A stretch of DNA of 64,000 nt from the NCBI GenBank assembly GCA_026709625.1, contig JAPOSR010000002.1, positions 1 to 64,000 on the forward strand. Direction: 5' to 3'. Both the position numbers and the translations under genes were made by a program. This document shows, piece by piece, positions 51,496-58,344 of the stretch. Origin of the DNA: Chloroflexota bacterium. Its GTDB lineage: Bacteria > Chloroflexota > Anaerolineae > Aggregatilineales > Phototrophicaceae. Below the pieces are notes generated by a model. It saw only the letters and a list, made by a program, of their open reading frames with translations. It was not told the DNA's origin and ran no database searches. Every line of letters begins with the position of its first letter. Within the stretch, counting starts at the first letter, position 1.

Positions 51496-51522
51496 AAAAA
51501 ACCGCCTGTCGGCGACAGACGG
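51496..51522 (-). terminator. attenuator terminator upstream of metG
   Basis: Minus strand: CCGTCTGTC (51522-51514), loop GCC, GACAGGCGG (51510-51502), nine base pairs with one G-U, followed by six U (51501-51496). It lies between the leader ORF and metG, so it would stop transcription before the synthetase. GGCAGAT near the end of the leader ORF (51570-51564) can pair with GTCTGTC (51520-51514), a candidate antiterminator. Confidence 0.87.
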
Positions 51523-51558
51523 AGTAGCGAAATTGCTGCCAGTTGCCCGGCGCAGCCA

Positions 51559-51624
51559 TCAATATCTGCCTCTATGAGGGTTGGGCATCGACATCGTCAT
51601 CGTATGTTCACCGCGTTTCAACAT
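51559..51624 (-). CDS. methionine-rich leader peptide of a transcription attenuator
   Basis: Twenty-one codons ending TGA. The N-terminal part reads MLKRGEHTMTMSMPNP, with methionine at positions 1, 9, 11 and 13. Its ATG (51624) coincides with the predicted transcription start, so it could be translated leaderless. Alternatively the ATG at 51600 can be used, preceded by GGTGA seven bases upstream, giving the 13-residue MTMSMPNPHRGRY. The Met-codon cluster (51600-51586) is followed at ribosome-footprint distance by a segment that can block the terminator. Position upstream of methionyl-tRNA synthetase gives the amino-acid match. Confidence 0.72.
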   Translation of the reverse strand: MLKRGEHTMTMSMPNPHRGRY

Positions 51625-51630
51625 GGCGCG

Positions 51631-51660
51631 AGTGTATCACGGGCGGGGCGCAAGCGTCAA
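51631..51660 (-). promoter_or_regulatory. promoter of the metG leader transcript
   Basis: Minus strand TTGACG (51660-51655), 18-base spacer, TACACT (51636-51631). Predicted start about 51624, the A of the leader ATG. Leader length to metG is about 165 bases. Confidence 0.72.
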
Positions 51661-51727
51661 GCTGCCTGGTTATACAACCGCGCTTGCATTACAATCGCCG
51701 CTGATTGTTCATCTGGGGCACGATTAG

Positions 51728-52765
51728 TTGAATCCGCCGCAATCCAATCTGGGCAACCCGGAAATCCGCCGCCGTTCGCGCTTGAACAGCTGCCTGCTCT
51801 GGGTGGTCGGCGCGGCCATCTTCTTTTTTATGGCTGGCTTGGTTGCGCTGGCAAGCGCCTACGCTGGCTGGAGCAGCGGCGCCGTCATCGCGAGCGCGAA
51901 TGCCAGCAGCGCCGCCGAAGCCGAGGTGCGCCAGCAATGCGCCCTGCTGCCTGACGATCTGGCCGCCGGCAACCTGGCGCTGGCAGGAGCCAGGATCGAG
52001 TCGCTGCGCAGGCTCTCGCCGCCGCCCGACTGTCTGGGGCAATGGTCGCCGATGGCCACGCAAGCCTGGTTGGCATCGCTGCCCAGCCCCACGCCCACCA
52101 TCGCCGAGCGGCTGCCCACAGCGACTGCGCTGCCAACCCAAGTCGCGCCGGCCATGCCCACTATGATCCCCAACAGCGCCTACGACCTGGACGCCTTGCT
52201 GGCAGAAGCGCAGCAAGCGCTGGCGGCGAGCGATTATTACGCAGCCATTGATACGCTTGACGCCATCATCAGCCTCGACCCCAGCTATCAGCGCGAGCTG
52301 ACCCGCGAATTGATCTTGCAGGCGTTGACAACGCAGGCGCGCTTGCTCTTTGAAAGCGGAAAGTTGTCAGAAGCTGTCGTGCTCAGCGAGCGCGCCGAGC
52401 TGGTCGGCAATATCGGCGAGCTGGCATTCCTGCGCGAAGTGGCGCTAATGCTGCAGAATGCCCGGCTCTTCGTCGGCAGCAATCCGTCCGAAGCCGTGCG
52501 ACTGATGCGGCGCATCGTTTATGACTTTCAAACGCCGCGGCTGATGACCTTCGACATGGTCGGCGAATTGCAAGCGGCGCTGGCTGCGTATGGCGACTGG
52601 CTGTTGCCCAGCGATGCCTGCGCGGCGCAAACGCAATATGCCGCTGCTCTGGACTTGCAGCCGCTGCGCTGGACAGTCCGCCCCGATTCGCTGACAGCCA
52701 AGCGCGAGCGCGCGACACAGGCTTGTGATTCGCAACCAGGAGCCGACAGCCAGTCCAGCGGCTGA
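51728..52765 (+). CDS. membrane-anchored helical-repeat (TPR-like) protein
   Basis: 345 residues from TTG 51728. One transmembrane helix at ~24-46 (LLWVVGAAIFFFMAGLVALASAY), then Ala-rich helical pairs and a PT-rich stretch (SPTPTIAERLPTATALPTQVAPAMPTM, ~115-145), then TPR-like pairs such as EAQQALAASDYYAAIDTLDAIISLDP. Same TM-linker-repeat layout as the TPR protein at 20374. Likely an extracytoplasmic scaffold. Divergent from metG, so the two promoters share the 51625-51727 gap. Confidence 0.7.
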   Translation: MNPPQSNLGNPEIRRRSRLNSCLLWVVGAAIFFFMAGLVALASAYAGWSSGAVIASANASSAAEAEVRQQCALLPDDLAAGNLALAGARIESLRRLSPPPDCLGQWSPMATQAWLASLPSPTPTIAERLPTATALPTQVAPAMPTMIPNSAYDLDALLAEAQQALAASDYYAAIDTLDAIISLDPSYQRELTRELILQALTTQARLLFESGKLSEAVVLSERAELVGNIGELAFLREVALMLQNARLFVGSNPSEAVRLMRRIVYDFQTPRLMTFDMVGELQAALAAYGDWLLPSDACAAQTQYAAALDLQPLRWTVRPDSLTAKRERATQACDSQPGADSQSSG

Positions 52766-52781
52766 TGGTCAAAATTGTGAC

Positions 52782-52800
52782 CTGCAATGAATGATTGCAG
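52782..52800. other. short hairpin between convergent genes
   Basis: CTGCAAT and ATTGCAG form seven base pairs around GAATG, in the gap between the convergent 51728 and 52864 genes. No U tract follows, so a terminator role is only possible. Confidence 0.3.
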
Positions 52801-52863
52801 TGGTCTTCGGCGCATCGGCGCGGTGGAACAACTGCCAGCTCTGATTAGCGCGCAGCAGCCTAT

Positions 52864-53304
52864 TCAGATGGGCGGATGCTCATTGCCATAGGTGGCGTAT
52901 TCGGACTCGTGTCCCAGCTGACGCAAGGCTTCGAGCGCGGCGCGGCGCGTTTTATCGCGGCTATCGGCGGCCAGGCTCTCCAGCGCTGTGATCGCGCGCG
53001 GATCGCCGATTTTGCCTAAAGCCTGGGCGGCATGATAAGGAGTGAGAAAACCGGGCGCCTTCAGAGCGCGGATGAGGTGCGGCACAGCGCGTTCGTCTTT
53101 GAGTTTGCCCAGCATCAGAGCGGCGCGTCCACGCACGATCAGGTCTTCTTGCTGGTTCTCGACCAGGCGCATGAGGGTACGCAGGGCTTGTTCGCCACCG
53201 ATCATACCCAGCTTCATGACAGCGCTGCGGCGGCGCGTCTTGTTGACATCGCGCAATTCGCCCAAGATGGCTTTTACCCTGATTGTCTTTGCCGGATCAT
53301 CCAT
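52864..53304 (-). CDS. small HEAT-repeat protein
   Basis: 146 residues from ATG 53304 (AAAGG about ten bases upstream; TTG 53331 is an alternative). Residues ~10-135 are four HEAT/PBS-lyase-like repeats: KTRRRSAVMKLGMIGGEQALRTLMRL, LIVRGRAALMLGKLKDERAVPHLIRAL, LTPYHAAQALGKIGDPRAITALESL and DKTRRAALEALRQLG. Such repeats bind proteins; no enzymatic motif. Lies downstream of the ABC ATPase on the same strand. Confidence 0.82.
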   Translation of the reverse strand: MDDPAKTIRVKAILGELRDVNKTRRRSAVMKLGMIGGEQALRTLMRLVENQQEDLIVRGRAALMLGKLKDERAVPHLIRALKAPGFLTPYHAAQALGKIGDPRAITALESLAADSRDKTRRAALEALRQLGHESEYATYGNEHPPI

Positions 53305-53358
53305 CTGCCACTGCCTTTCGTTTTGAGACAATGCACGCTTGCAGACAAGCCATTTTTT

Positions 53359-54105
53359 CTATTCTAGCGCGTTATTGGAAATTTTCACAGCCGACCGGTT
53401 GGCGCTTGCAGGCGGCGCAATCGTTTCGATATGCAGCTGTCCATCAGCGATGCGGCAGACACGGTGCGCCAGCGGGACGATTTCGGCGCTGTGCGTCGCC
53501 ATGATCAACGTCTTGCCGGCATCGCGAGTCAGGCGCAGCAGCAGTTGGATCACGGCGCGGCCCGTGTCTTCGTCCAGGTTGCCGGTGGGTTCATCAGCCA
53601 GCACGATTTGGGGCTCGTGCAGCAGGGCGCGACAGATAGCCACCCGCTGCTGTTCGCCGCCGCTGAGGTTGTCCGGATAGTCGTCAGCGCGCTCTGCCAA
53701 GCCGACTTCCGCCAGCAATTCGCGCGCTCTTGTCTCGATCTTGCCGCGCGCCGCGCCCCCCAATTCTTGTGGGAGGGTGATATTTTCCAGCGCTGTCAAG
53801 GTGGGGATAAGGTTAAAAAACTGAAAGACGATGCCGATATGGTCGCGGCGAAAGCGAGTCTGCTGCAAATCATTCAGCGCGGTGATGTCGGTATTGCCAA
53901 TGCGGATTTGCCCGCGCGTGGGGCTGTCGATGGCGCTTAGCAGGTTGAGCAGGGTGCTTTTGCCACTGCCGCTGGTGCCCAGCAGCACAAAGAATTCGCC
54001 GGCGTAGATATCAAAGTTGACGCCGGCCATGATACGGCGCGAACGAGCGCCTTCGCCATAGTTTTTGTGCAGGTCGCGGATAGAGACGATCGCGCGTTTT
54101 GTCAT
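53359..54105 (-). CDS. ABC transporter ATP-binding protein, MacB/LolD type
   Basis: 248 residues. Walker [10 protein letters not shown] near 38-46, Q-loop [19 protein letters not shown] near 92-110, signature LSGGEQQR near 148-155, Walker [14 protein letters not shown] near 168-180 and H-loop ATHS near 206. The [13 protein letters not shown] and DEPTGNLD forms place it with LolD/MacB-type mechanotransmission exporters. No MacB-like permease or membrane-fusion partner is adjacent, so it is an orphan within the window. Confidence 0.88.
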   Translation of the reverse strand: MTKRAIVSIRDLHKNYGEGARSRRIMAGVNFDIYAGEFFVLLGTSGSGKSTLLNLLSAIDSPTRGQIRIGNTDITALNDLQQTRFRRDHIGIVFQFFNLIPTLTALENITLPQELGGAARGKIETRARELLAEVGLAERADDYPDNLSGGEQQRVAICRALLHEPQIVLADEPTGNLDEDTGRAVIQLLLRLTRDAGKTLIMATHSAEIVPLAHRVCRIADGQLHIETIAPPASANRSAVKISNNALE

Positions 54106-54327
54106 GGGTCAGCTGCCACCTTCGCAATCAAACCGCAGGCTAGCGCAAGCGCGCAAGCAAATACAGCCTCAAGCTGCAAGAAATCGCCCAGCGCCGCGCA
54201 TCACTCTCGCGCCAGCCTGGGCGGGTCGCGCATTGCGCATCTGCGCCAAGCAGAGTATGCTAGTGTATATGAAAAAATGTAACGACAGAATTCTGCCCGC
54301 GCTTGAATTTCAGGAGGAAGCCTGACA

Positions 54328-55614
54328 ATGCGATTTCGACCACTCATTTGTATCTTGGCAGCATTGTTGCTGCTCGTCCCTGCTGCGGGCGCACAAGACA
54401 GCCGTCCGCTTATCGAGCCTGCCGACGCCGACGCGATGGACCCGCTGGCAAATATCAGTTTCCCTCCGCCAGTTTATGTCGTTAGCGACAGCGTCGATAT
54501 CCGCGGTACCGCCAACTTGCCGGATCTGCGCAACCTGTACATCGAATTCCGCGCGCTTGATTTGGGCATGATGGATATGGAGGGCGAAGAGCCACAGTGG
54601 TTCCCGGCGACGTTGCCGCGCATCGCCGCTGTGACTGACGATGTGCTGGGCACATGGAACACGGCGTCGCTGCCCGATGGCTTGTACGAACTGCAGCTGA
54701 TCATCAACTTGGGCGAGGGCGCGCAATCCGTGGCGCGCGTCAGCCCCATCCGCATCCAGAACAATTCGCCCGAATTCGCCATGGACATGATGTCTGAAGA
54801 CGCGGACGCTTCTATGTCAGATGCCAGCGCTGACGACATGGCCGAGGACGCGACTGATGAGATGGCGGATGATGCGGCTGCCGACGATGCATCTGAAGAA
54901 TCAACCGACGACATGACATCCGAGCCAGTTGACGACACGCCTCAATATGCAGGTCCGTATGTTGTGGTCACAGTGCCCGGTGCCAATGTGCGCAGTGGCG
55001 ATTCGACTGCCTACCCCAGAATAGGCGCGCTGTTGGAAGGCGATACAGCGCCTATCCGCGGCGTGAGCACCTGGAATACGGGCTGGTGGTACATCGAGCT
55101 GCCCAGCGGACGCAGCGGTTTTATCGCGCCCTTCATCGTGGATGTGGTGGGCGAAACCATCAATGTGGCCGCCATCCAGCCGCCGCCTCTGCCGCCAACG
55201 CCTATCCCGACAGCTATTCCGCAGCCGACTGCGCCACCCCCGCCAGCGACTGGCCCCAATTTGATCATCGAGGGCGGACCGGTCATCAATCCGCATCCCG
55301 CTACCTGCAATCAGACCTACTCGGTCAGCGTACGCGTGAAGAATATCGGCACTGCCCGCTCTGGCGGTGGTTTGATCGAGATCGTCGACTCGCGGCATGA
55401 TGGCGCTGGGCGCGAGGTGACCTATACGCCATTCCGACAGTTGGATCCAGGTCAATCGGCTGTGTCCGAGGCGCGCATTACGCCCAAGGTGTATCACAGC
55501 GAATTGCACCATATCAACTTCTATGTCGACTATGACAACCGCGTCGCCGAGACGAATGAAAACGACAACCGCTCGGCTGCCGCGCCCTACATCTTGCAGA
55601 AGGGCAGGTGCTAG
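54328..55614 (+). CDS. secreted protein with SH3b and CARDB domains
   Basis: 428 residues: signal peptide 1-22 (ICILAALLLLVPAAGAQ), a beta-domain ~30-150 (VYVVSDSVDIRGTANLPDLRNLYIEFRAL), a striking Asp/Ala/Ser/Met/Glu-rich tract ~150-205 (DMMSEDADASMSDAS...), a bacterial SH3 domain ~209-272 (VTVPGANVRSGDSTAYPRIGALLEGD), a Pro/Thr linker (PPPLPPTPIPTAIPQPT), and a C-terminal CARDB/APHP beta-sandwich ~310-428 (NDNRSA near the end). AGGAGG lies eight bases before the ATG. Probably cell-wall or matrix binding. Confidence 0.82.
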   Translation: MRFRPLICILAALLLLVPAAGAQDSRPLIEPADADAMDPLANISFPPPVYVVSDSVDIRGTANLPDLRNLYIEFRALDLGMMDMEGEEPQWFPATLPRIAAVTDDVLGTWNTASLPDGLYELQLIINLGEGAQSVARVSPIRIQNNSPEFAMDMMSEDADASMSDASADDMAEDATDEMADDAAADDASEESTDDMTSEPVDDTPQYAGPYVVVTVPGANVRSGDSTAYPRIGALLEGDTAPIRGVSTWNTGWWYIELPSGRSGFIAPFIVDVVGETINVAAIQPPPLPPTPIPTAIPQPTAPPPPATGPNLIIEGGPVINPHPATCNQTYSVSVRVKNIGTARSGGGLIEIVDSRHDGAGREVTYTPFRQLDPGQSAVSEARITPKVYHSELHHINFYVDYDNRVAETNENDNRSAAAPYILQKGRC

Positions 55615-55629
55615 CCAGTTGCCACAGCG

Positions 55630-55660
55630 AAGCCCTCTCGCTTGGCTGGGGGGGGCTTTT
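55630..55660. terminator. candidate bidirectional terminator between convergent genes
   Basis: AAGCCC (55630-55635) can pair with GGGCTT (55653-55658), followed by TT on the plus strand, between the CARDB gene and the convergent methyltransferase gene. The U tract is short and the loop long, so this is tentative. Confidence 0.4.
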
Positions 55661-56369
55661 ACGCGGCTGGATCGCGCCGCAAGATTGTGTAGCGATTCAG
55701 CCCGCCATCCTCACGGTAATCATCCACAACCGGCAAGCCCGTCGCTGCGATCAAACAGTCGTGTTCCGCGTCGTCGATGTGATGGCAATAGCGGATCGCC
55801 CGCGAGCCACGCCGCCAGTCGAGCAGGTAATCGCCCGCTTCCACCACAAACTCGGCGCTCCAGGGCACGATGCGCCTTTGCAAACGCGCGCTGTCCAGAA
55901 ATCGCCAGGCGGTGAAAGCCAGCCAGCCACCGGGCAGCACACAAGCCGCCGCTGTCCGCAGCAGGTTTTGGCGTCTTTCCAGCCCTGGCACATGATGCAG
56001 CAAGCCAAACAGCGCCACGAGCCGGACGCTGCATTGCGGCCAGGGCTGCATGAGAATGTCGCGAGGCAGCAAGTTGGCGCGGACATGTGGATAACTTTGC
56101 AGCTGCGCGCTCGCATACGTCAGCAGATCGGCGTTGTTGTCGATGCCGCAATAGTCAAGCTCGCGCGCTTGGCGAGCCGCTAGGAACCGCCCAAAGCGTC
56201 CGTTGCCACAGCCGATATCCAGCGCCGACTCGACAGGCAGCTGAACAGAGCGCAGCAACCGATCCCAGCCCGACCAAGGGGCTTGGCGAGTCGTGTCAAA
56301 GTCGCGCGCTGTCTGGCGATAAAAAGCCTGGTTGAGCGTGTTCAGCCGCTGGGCAGTCGAGTCGTCCAT
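55659..56369 (-). CDS. class I SAM-dependent methyltransferase
   Basis: 236 residues from ATG 56369 (MDDSTAQRL), with AGAGGCG just upstream. Motif I is SALDIGCGNGRFGRFLAAR near 52-70, acidic YCGIDNNADLL near 76-86, motif IV RLVALFGLLHHVPG near 122-135, and ACVLPGGWLAFTAWRF near 150-165. The NQAFYRQTARDFDTTRQAPWSGW opening resembles ABH8-/TrmC-like tRNA wobble methyltransferases and small-molecule enzymes; the acceptor is uncertain. Confidence 0.82.
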   Translation of the reverse strand: MDDSTAQRLNTLNQAFYRQTARDFDTTRQAPWSGWDRLLRSVQLPVESALDIGCGNGRFGRFLAARQARELDYCGIDNNADLLTYASAQLQSYPHVRANLLPRDILMQPWPQCSVRLVALFGLLHHVPGLERRQNLLRTAAACVLPGGWLAFTAWRFLDSARLQRRIVPWSAEFVVEAGDYLLDWRRGSRAIRYCHHIDDAEHDCLIAATGLPVVDDYREDGGLNRYTILRRDPAA

Positions 56370-56535
56370 CGCGCCTCTCTTAACCACAATTTTATGCGTT
56401 TCTAACACAGCTTCGGTTCGATAGCAGGAAGTTCTTGGCGGTTTGCCGCGTCTTGTTTGTTTGTGCCTGCAAGCCTATTGATTGCGTATTGTTTGACGGA
56501 CTTTGCTGGCAAACACAAGGACAAAGTGACCGCCG

Positions 56536-57537
56536 ATGTCGGAAGAAACCAATTTCTTCACCTTCTACAAAGAAGGCATCCACAAGTTCCAAGCTATCCA
56601 AAATCGAGTGTTTTGGCAAGAGATGCTGAACCACTTGACGGGGCGGCACAGCGCGCTGCTGAGCTTTGACGAAGTGCGCAGCCGCCTGCGCCTGCACGAA
56701 GAGCATTACGAAGGCCTGCATGATATTCCGCTCGAGAATATCGTCGGCAGTGTGGGGCGTTACAAAGACTTCACAGCGACCTTCCTGCCCAAAAACAGCG
56801 CCTTAAAAGAGCGTTGGAGCCGTGTATACGCCCTCGCCAACGGCCAGGCAGGCCCACCGCCGATTGATCTGTACAAGGTGGGCGATGTCTTTTTCGTGCG
56901 CGATGGCAACCACCGTGTCTCGGTCGCGCGGCAGCTGGGCGCGAAGACCATCCAGGCGCATGTAGTCGCGCTGCCGACCACTGTGCCGCTGCGCCCGGGC
57001 ATGACCGTGCGGCAACTGGCGGCGGCTCAAGCCTATGCCAACTTTCTCGATGAAACCGGCTTGGCGCGCGCTGTGCCCGAACATGAGTCGATCGAACTGA
57101 CAGCGCCTGCCCGTTATCACGAGCTGATGGGGCATATCTTCTTGCACGAACGAGCCCTGGAGAATCTGTGGGGACGCGCTCTGACCACCGAAGAAGCGAT
57201 CGCCGACTGGTATCGCAATGTCTACAAGCCGGCGATTGACTTGATCCGCAAATACGATGTGTTGAGGCTCATCAAGAGCCGCAAGAAACAGCGAACAGAA
57301 GGCGACCTCTTCTTGTGGCTGATGAATGTTCTGCTGGAGCTCTGCCATCAATATGGCGAAGAAGCGCCCGTCAAGTCGTTCAGCGAGGCGATCGTCGCCT
57401 ATCTGGAAGCGGGGCATGCAGCCGTGCCAGACGCGCTCGAAAACGAAGGCGACCAGTCGGTGCTGCTGACGCGAACGCAGGTGATGGCAGAAATGCGCAA
57501 GCGCCGCGCCCACGGTCTTGCGCCCGGAGCAGGATGA
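56536..57537 (+). CDS. ParB/Srx-fold domain protein of unknown function
   Basis: 333 residues. A ParB N-terminal-like core is seen at ~105-150: PPIDLYKVGDVFFVRDGNHRVSVARQLGAKTIQAHVV, where DGNHRVSVA is the ParB/sulfiredoxin GxxR-type nucleotide-binding box. The rest is helical (LHEEHYEGLHDIPLENIVGS, YHELMGHIFLHERALENLWGRALT). No DNA-binding HTH of chromosomal ParB and no parS context, so chromosome segregation is not claimed. Could be a CTP- or nucleotide-dependent regulator. Confidence 0.6.
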   Translation: MSEETNFFTFYKEGIHKFQAIQNRVFWQEMLNHLTGRHSALLSFDEVRSRLRLHEEHYEGLHDIPLENIVGSVGRYKDFTATFLPKNSALKERWSRVYALANGQAGPPPIDLYKVGDVFFVRDGNHRVSVARQLGAKTIQAHVVALPTTVPLRPGMTVRQLAAAQAYANFLDETGLARAVPEHESIELTAPARYHELMGHIFLHERALENLWGRALTTEEAIADWYRNVYKPAIDLIRKYDVLRLIKSRKKQRTEGDLFLWLMNVLLELCHQYGEEAPVKSFSEAIVAYLEAGHAAVPDALENEGDQSVLLTRTQVMAEMRKRRAHGLAPGAG

Positions 57538-57579
57538 TCAATGAAGCTGCCGCCGCAGCTTCCGCGATAGCCCAGCCTG

Positions 57580-58344
57580 TCAGGATTTGTCGGGCAGGGT
57601 CAGCGCGGTGATGCGCATAAAAGCGATCTCTTGGCGGTGCATATCCAGCGGATATGCCGTGTCGTCTGGGTGAAGTTCATCAAGGATGTCATAGGCTTGC
57701 CGGATATAGTCGCGCACGGTTTCGACTTCGATGTCCATTTCGTGCGCGACCAGCTTCTGTGGCATGCCTTCCACCGCATACAACTCGATCGCCTGGCGGA
57801 TGCGCGGCGTCATATTCCTGTAGGGGCGTGGCTGCGCCAAGAAGCGCGCCCTCTGCAAGCGTGAGTGTCGCAGCTCGGCGGCTGCGTCGGCCAGTCCCGC
57901 GCTGATAAGGAAGCCGTCGTCTGTCAGCAGCGCCACATGACAGAGCGCCCAGGCGATATGAATGCGCGTGTCGGCTTTCAGCAGGTAGGCTTTTGCGCCG
58001 CTGTCTGCTGCCGCCAGCAGGCAATCCGCGTCCACGAATGGCGCTAGGCAAACAATGTGAAGCGAGGCGACCGCGGCATGCAGCTTCTCGATTGCCTCGC
58101 GCAGATGCTCGGCGGTCGCGCTGTCGCTGGCGTCTATAATCACCACATTGGGCTGCGCCTTGAACGCGCCCGACCGCAGCGCATCGTGAAAATCGCCCAG
58201 CTGCGCGAACTTGCCTACCACGCGCGTGCGCCGATCCCAAGCCAGGTAGGCATTGATGGCATGGCGAGCATAGAAGTCGCTGTCAATCACCGCTACATTC
58301 AGGTTGATCGCGCCAATGCCGGGCATCGCGCCGGTCTGCATCAT
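57580..58344 (-). CDS. response-regulator-like transcription factor (degenerate receiver plus LuxR-type HTH)
   Basis: 254 residues. Residues ~14-130 form a receiver-like domain: NVAVIDSDFYARHAINAYL at the start, VVIIDASDS with Asp at the phosphoacceptor position, AYLLKAD with the conserved Lys near the end. The C-terminus (~175-230) is a LuxR/FixJ-like helix-turn-helix, MTPRIRQAIELYAVEGMPQKLVAHEMDIEVETVRDYIRQAY. GGGGAGA lies before the ATG. Its ATG overlaps the TGA of the homocysteine/folate enzyme (58341-58344), so the two are co-translated. No histidine kinase nearby. Confidence 0.75.
   Translation of the reverse strand: MMQTGAMPGIGAINLNVAVIDSDFYARHAINAYLAWDRRTRVVGKFAQLGDFHDALRSGAFKAQPNVVIIDASDSATAEHLREAIEKLHAAVASLHIVCLAPFVDADCLLAAADSGAKAYLLKADTRIHIAWALCHVALLTDDGFLISAGLADAAAELRHSRLQRARFLAQPRPYRNMTPRIRQAIELYAVEGMPQKLVAHEMDIEVETVRDYIRQAYDILDELHPDDTAYPLDMHRQEIAFMRITALTLPDKS

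Noticed and set aside
51460..51727. T-box riboswitch for metG
   Set aside because: The conserved T-box sequence (AGGGTGGNACCGCG-like) is not present in the leader; only a leader ORF and a terminator are.
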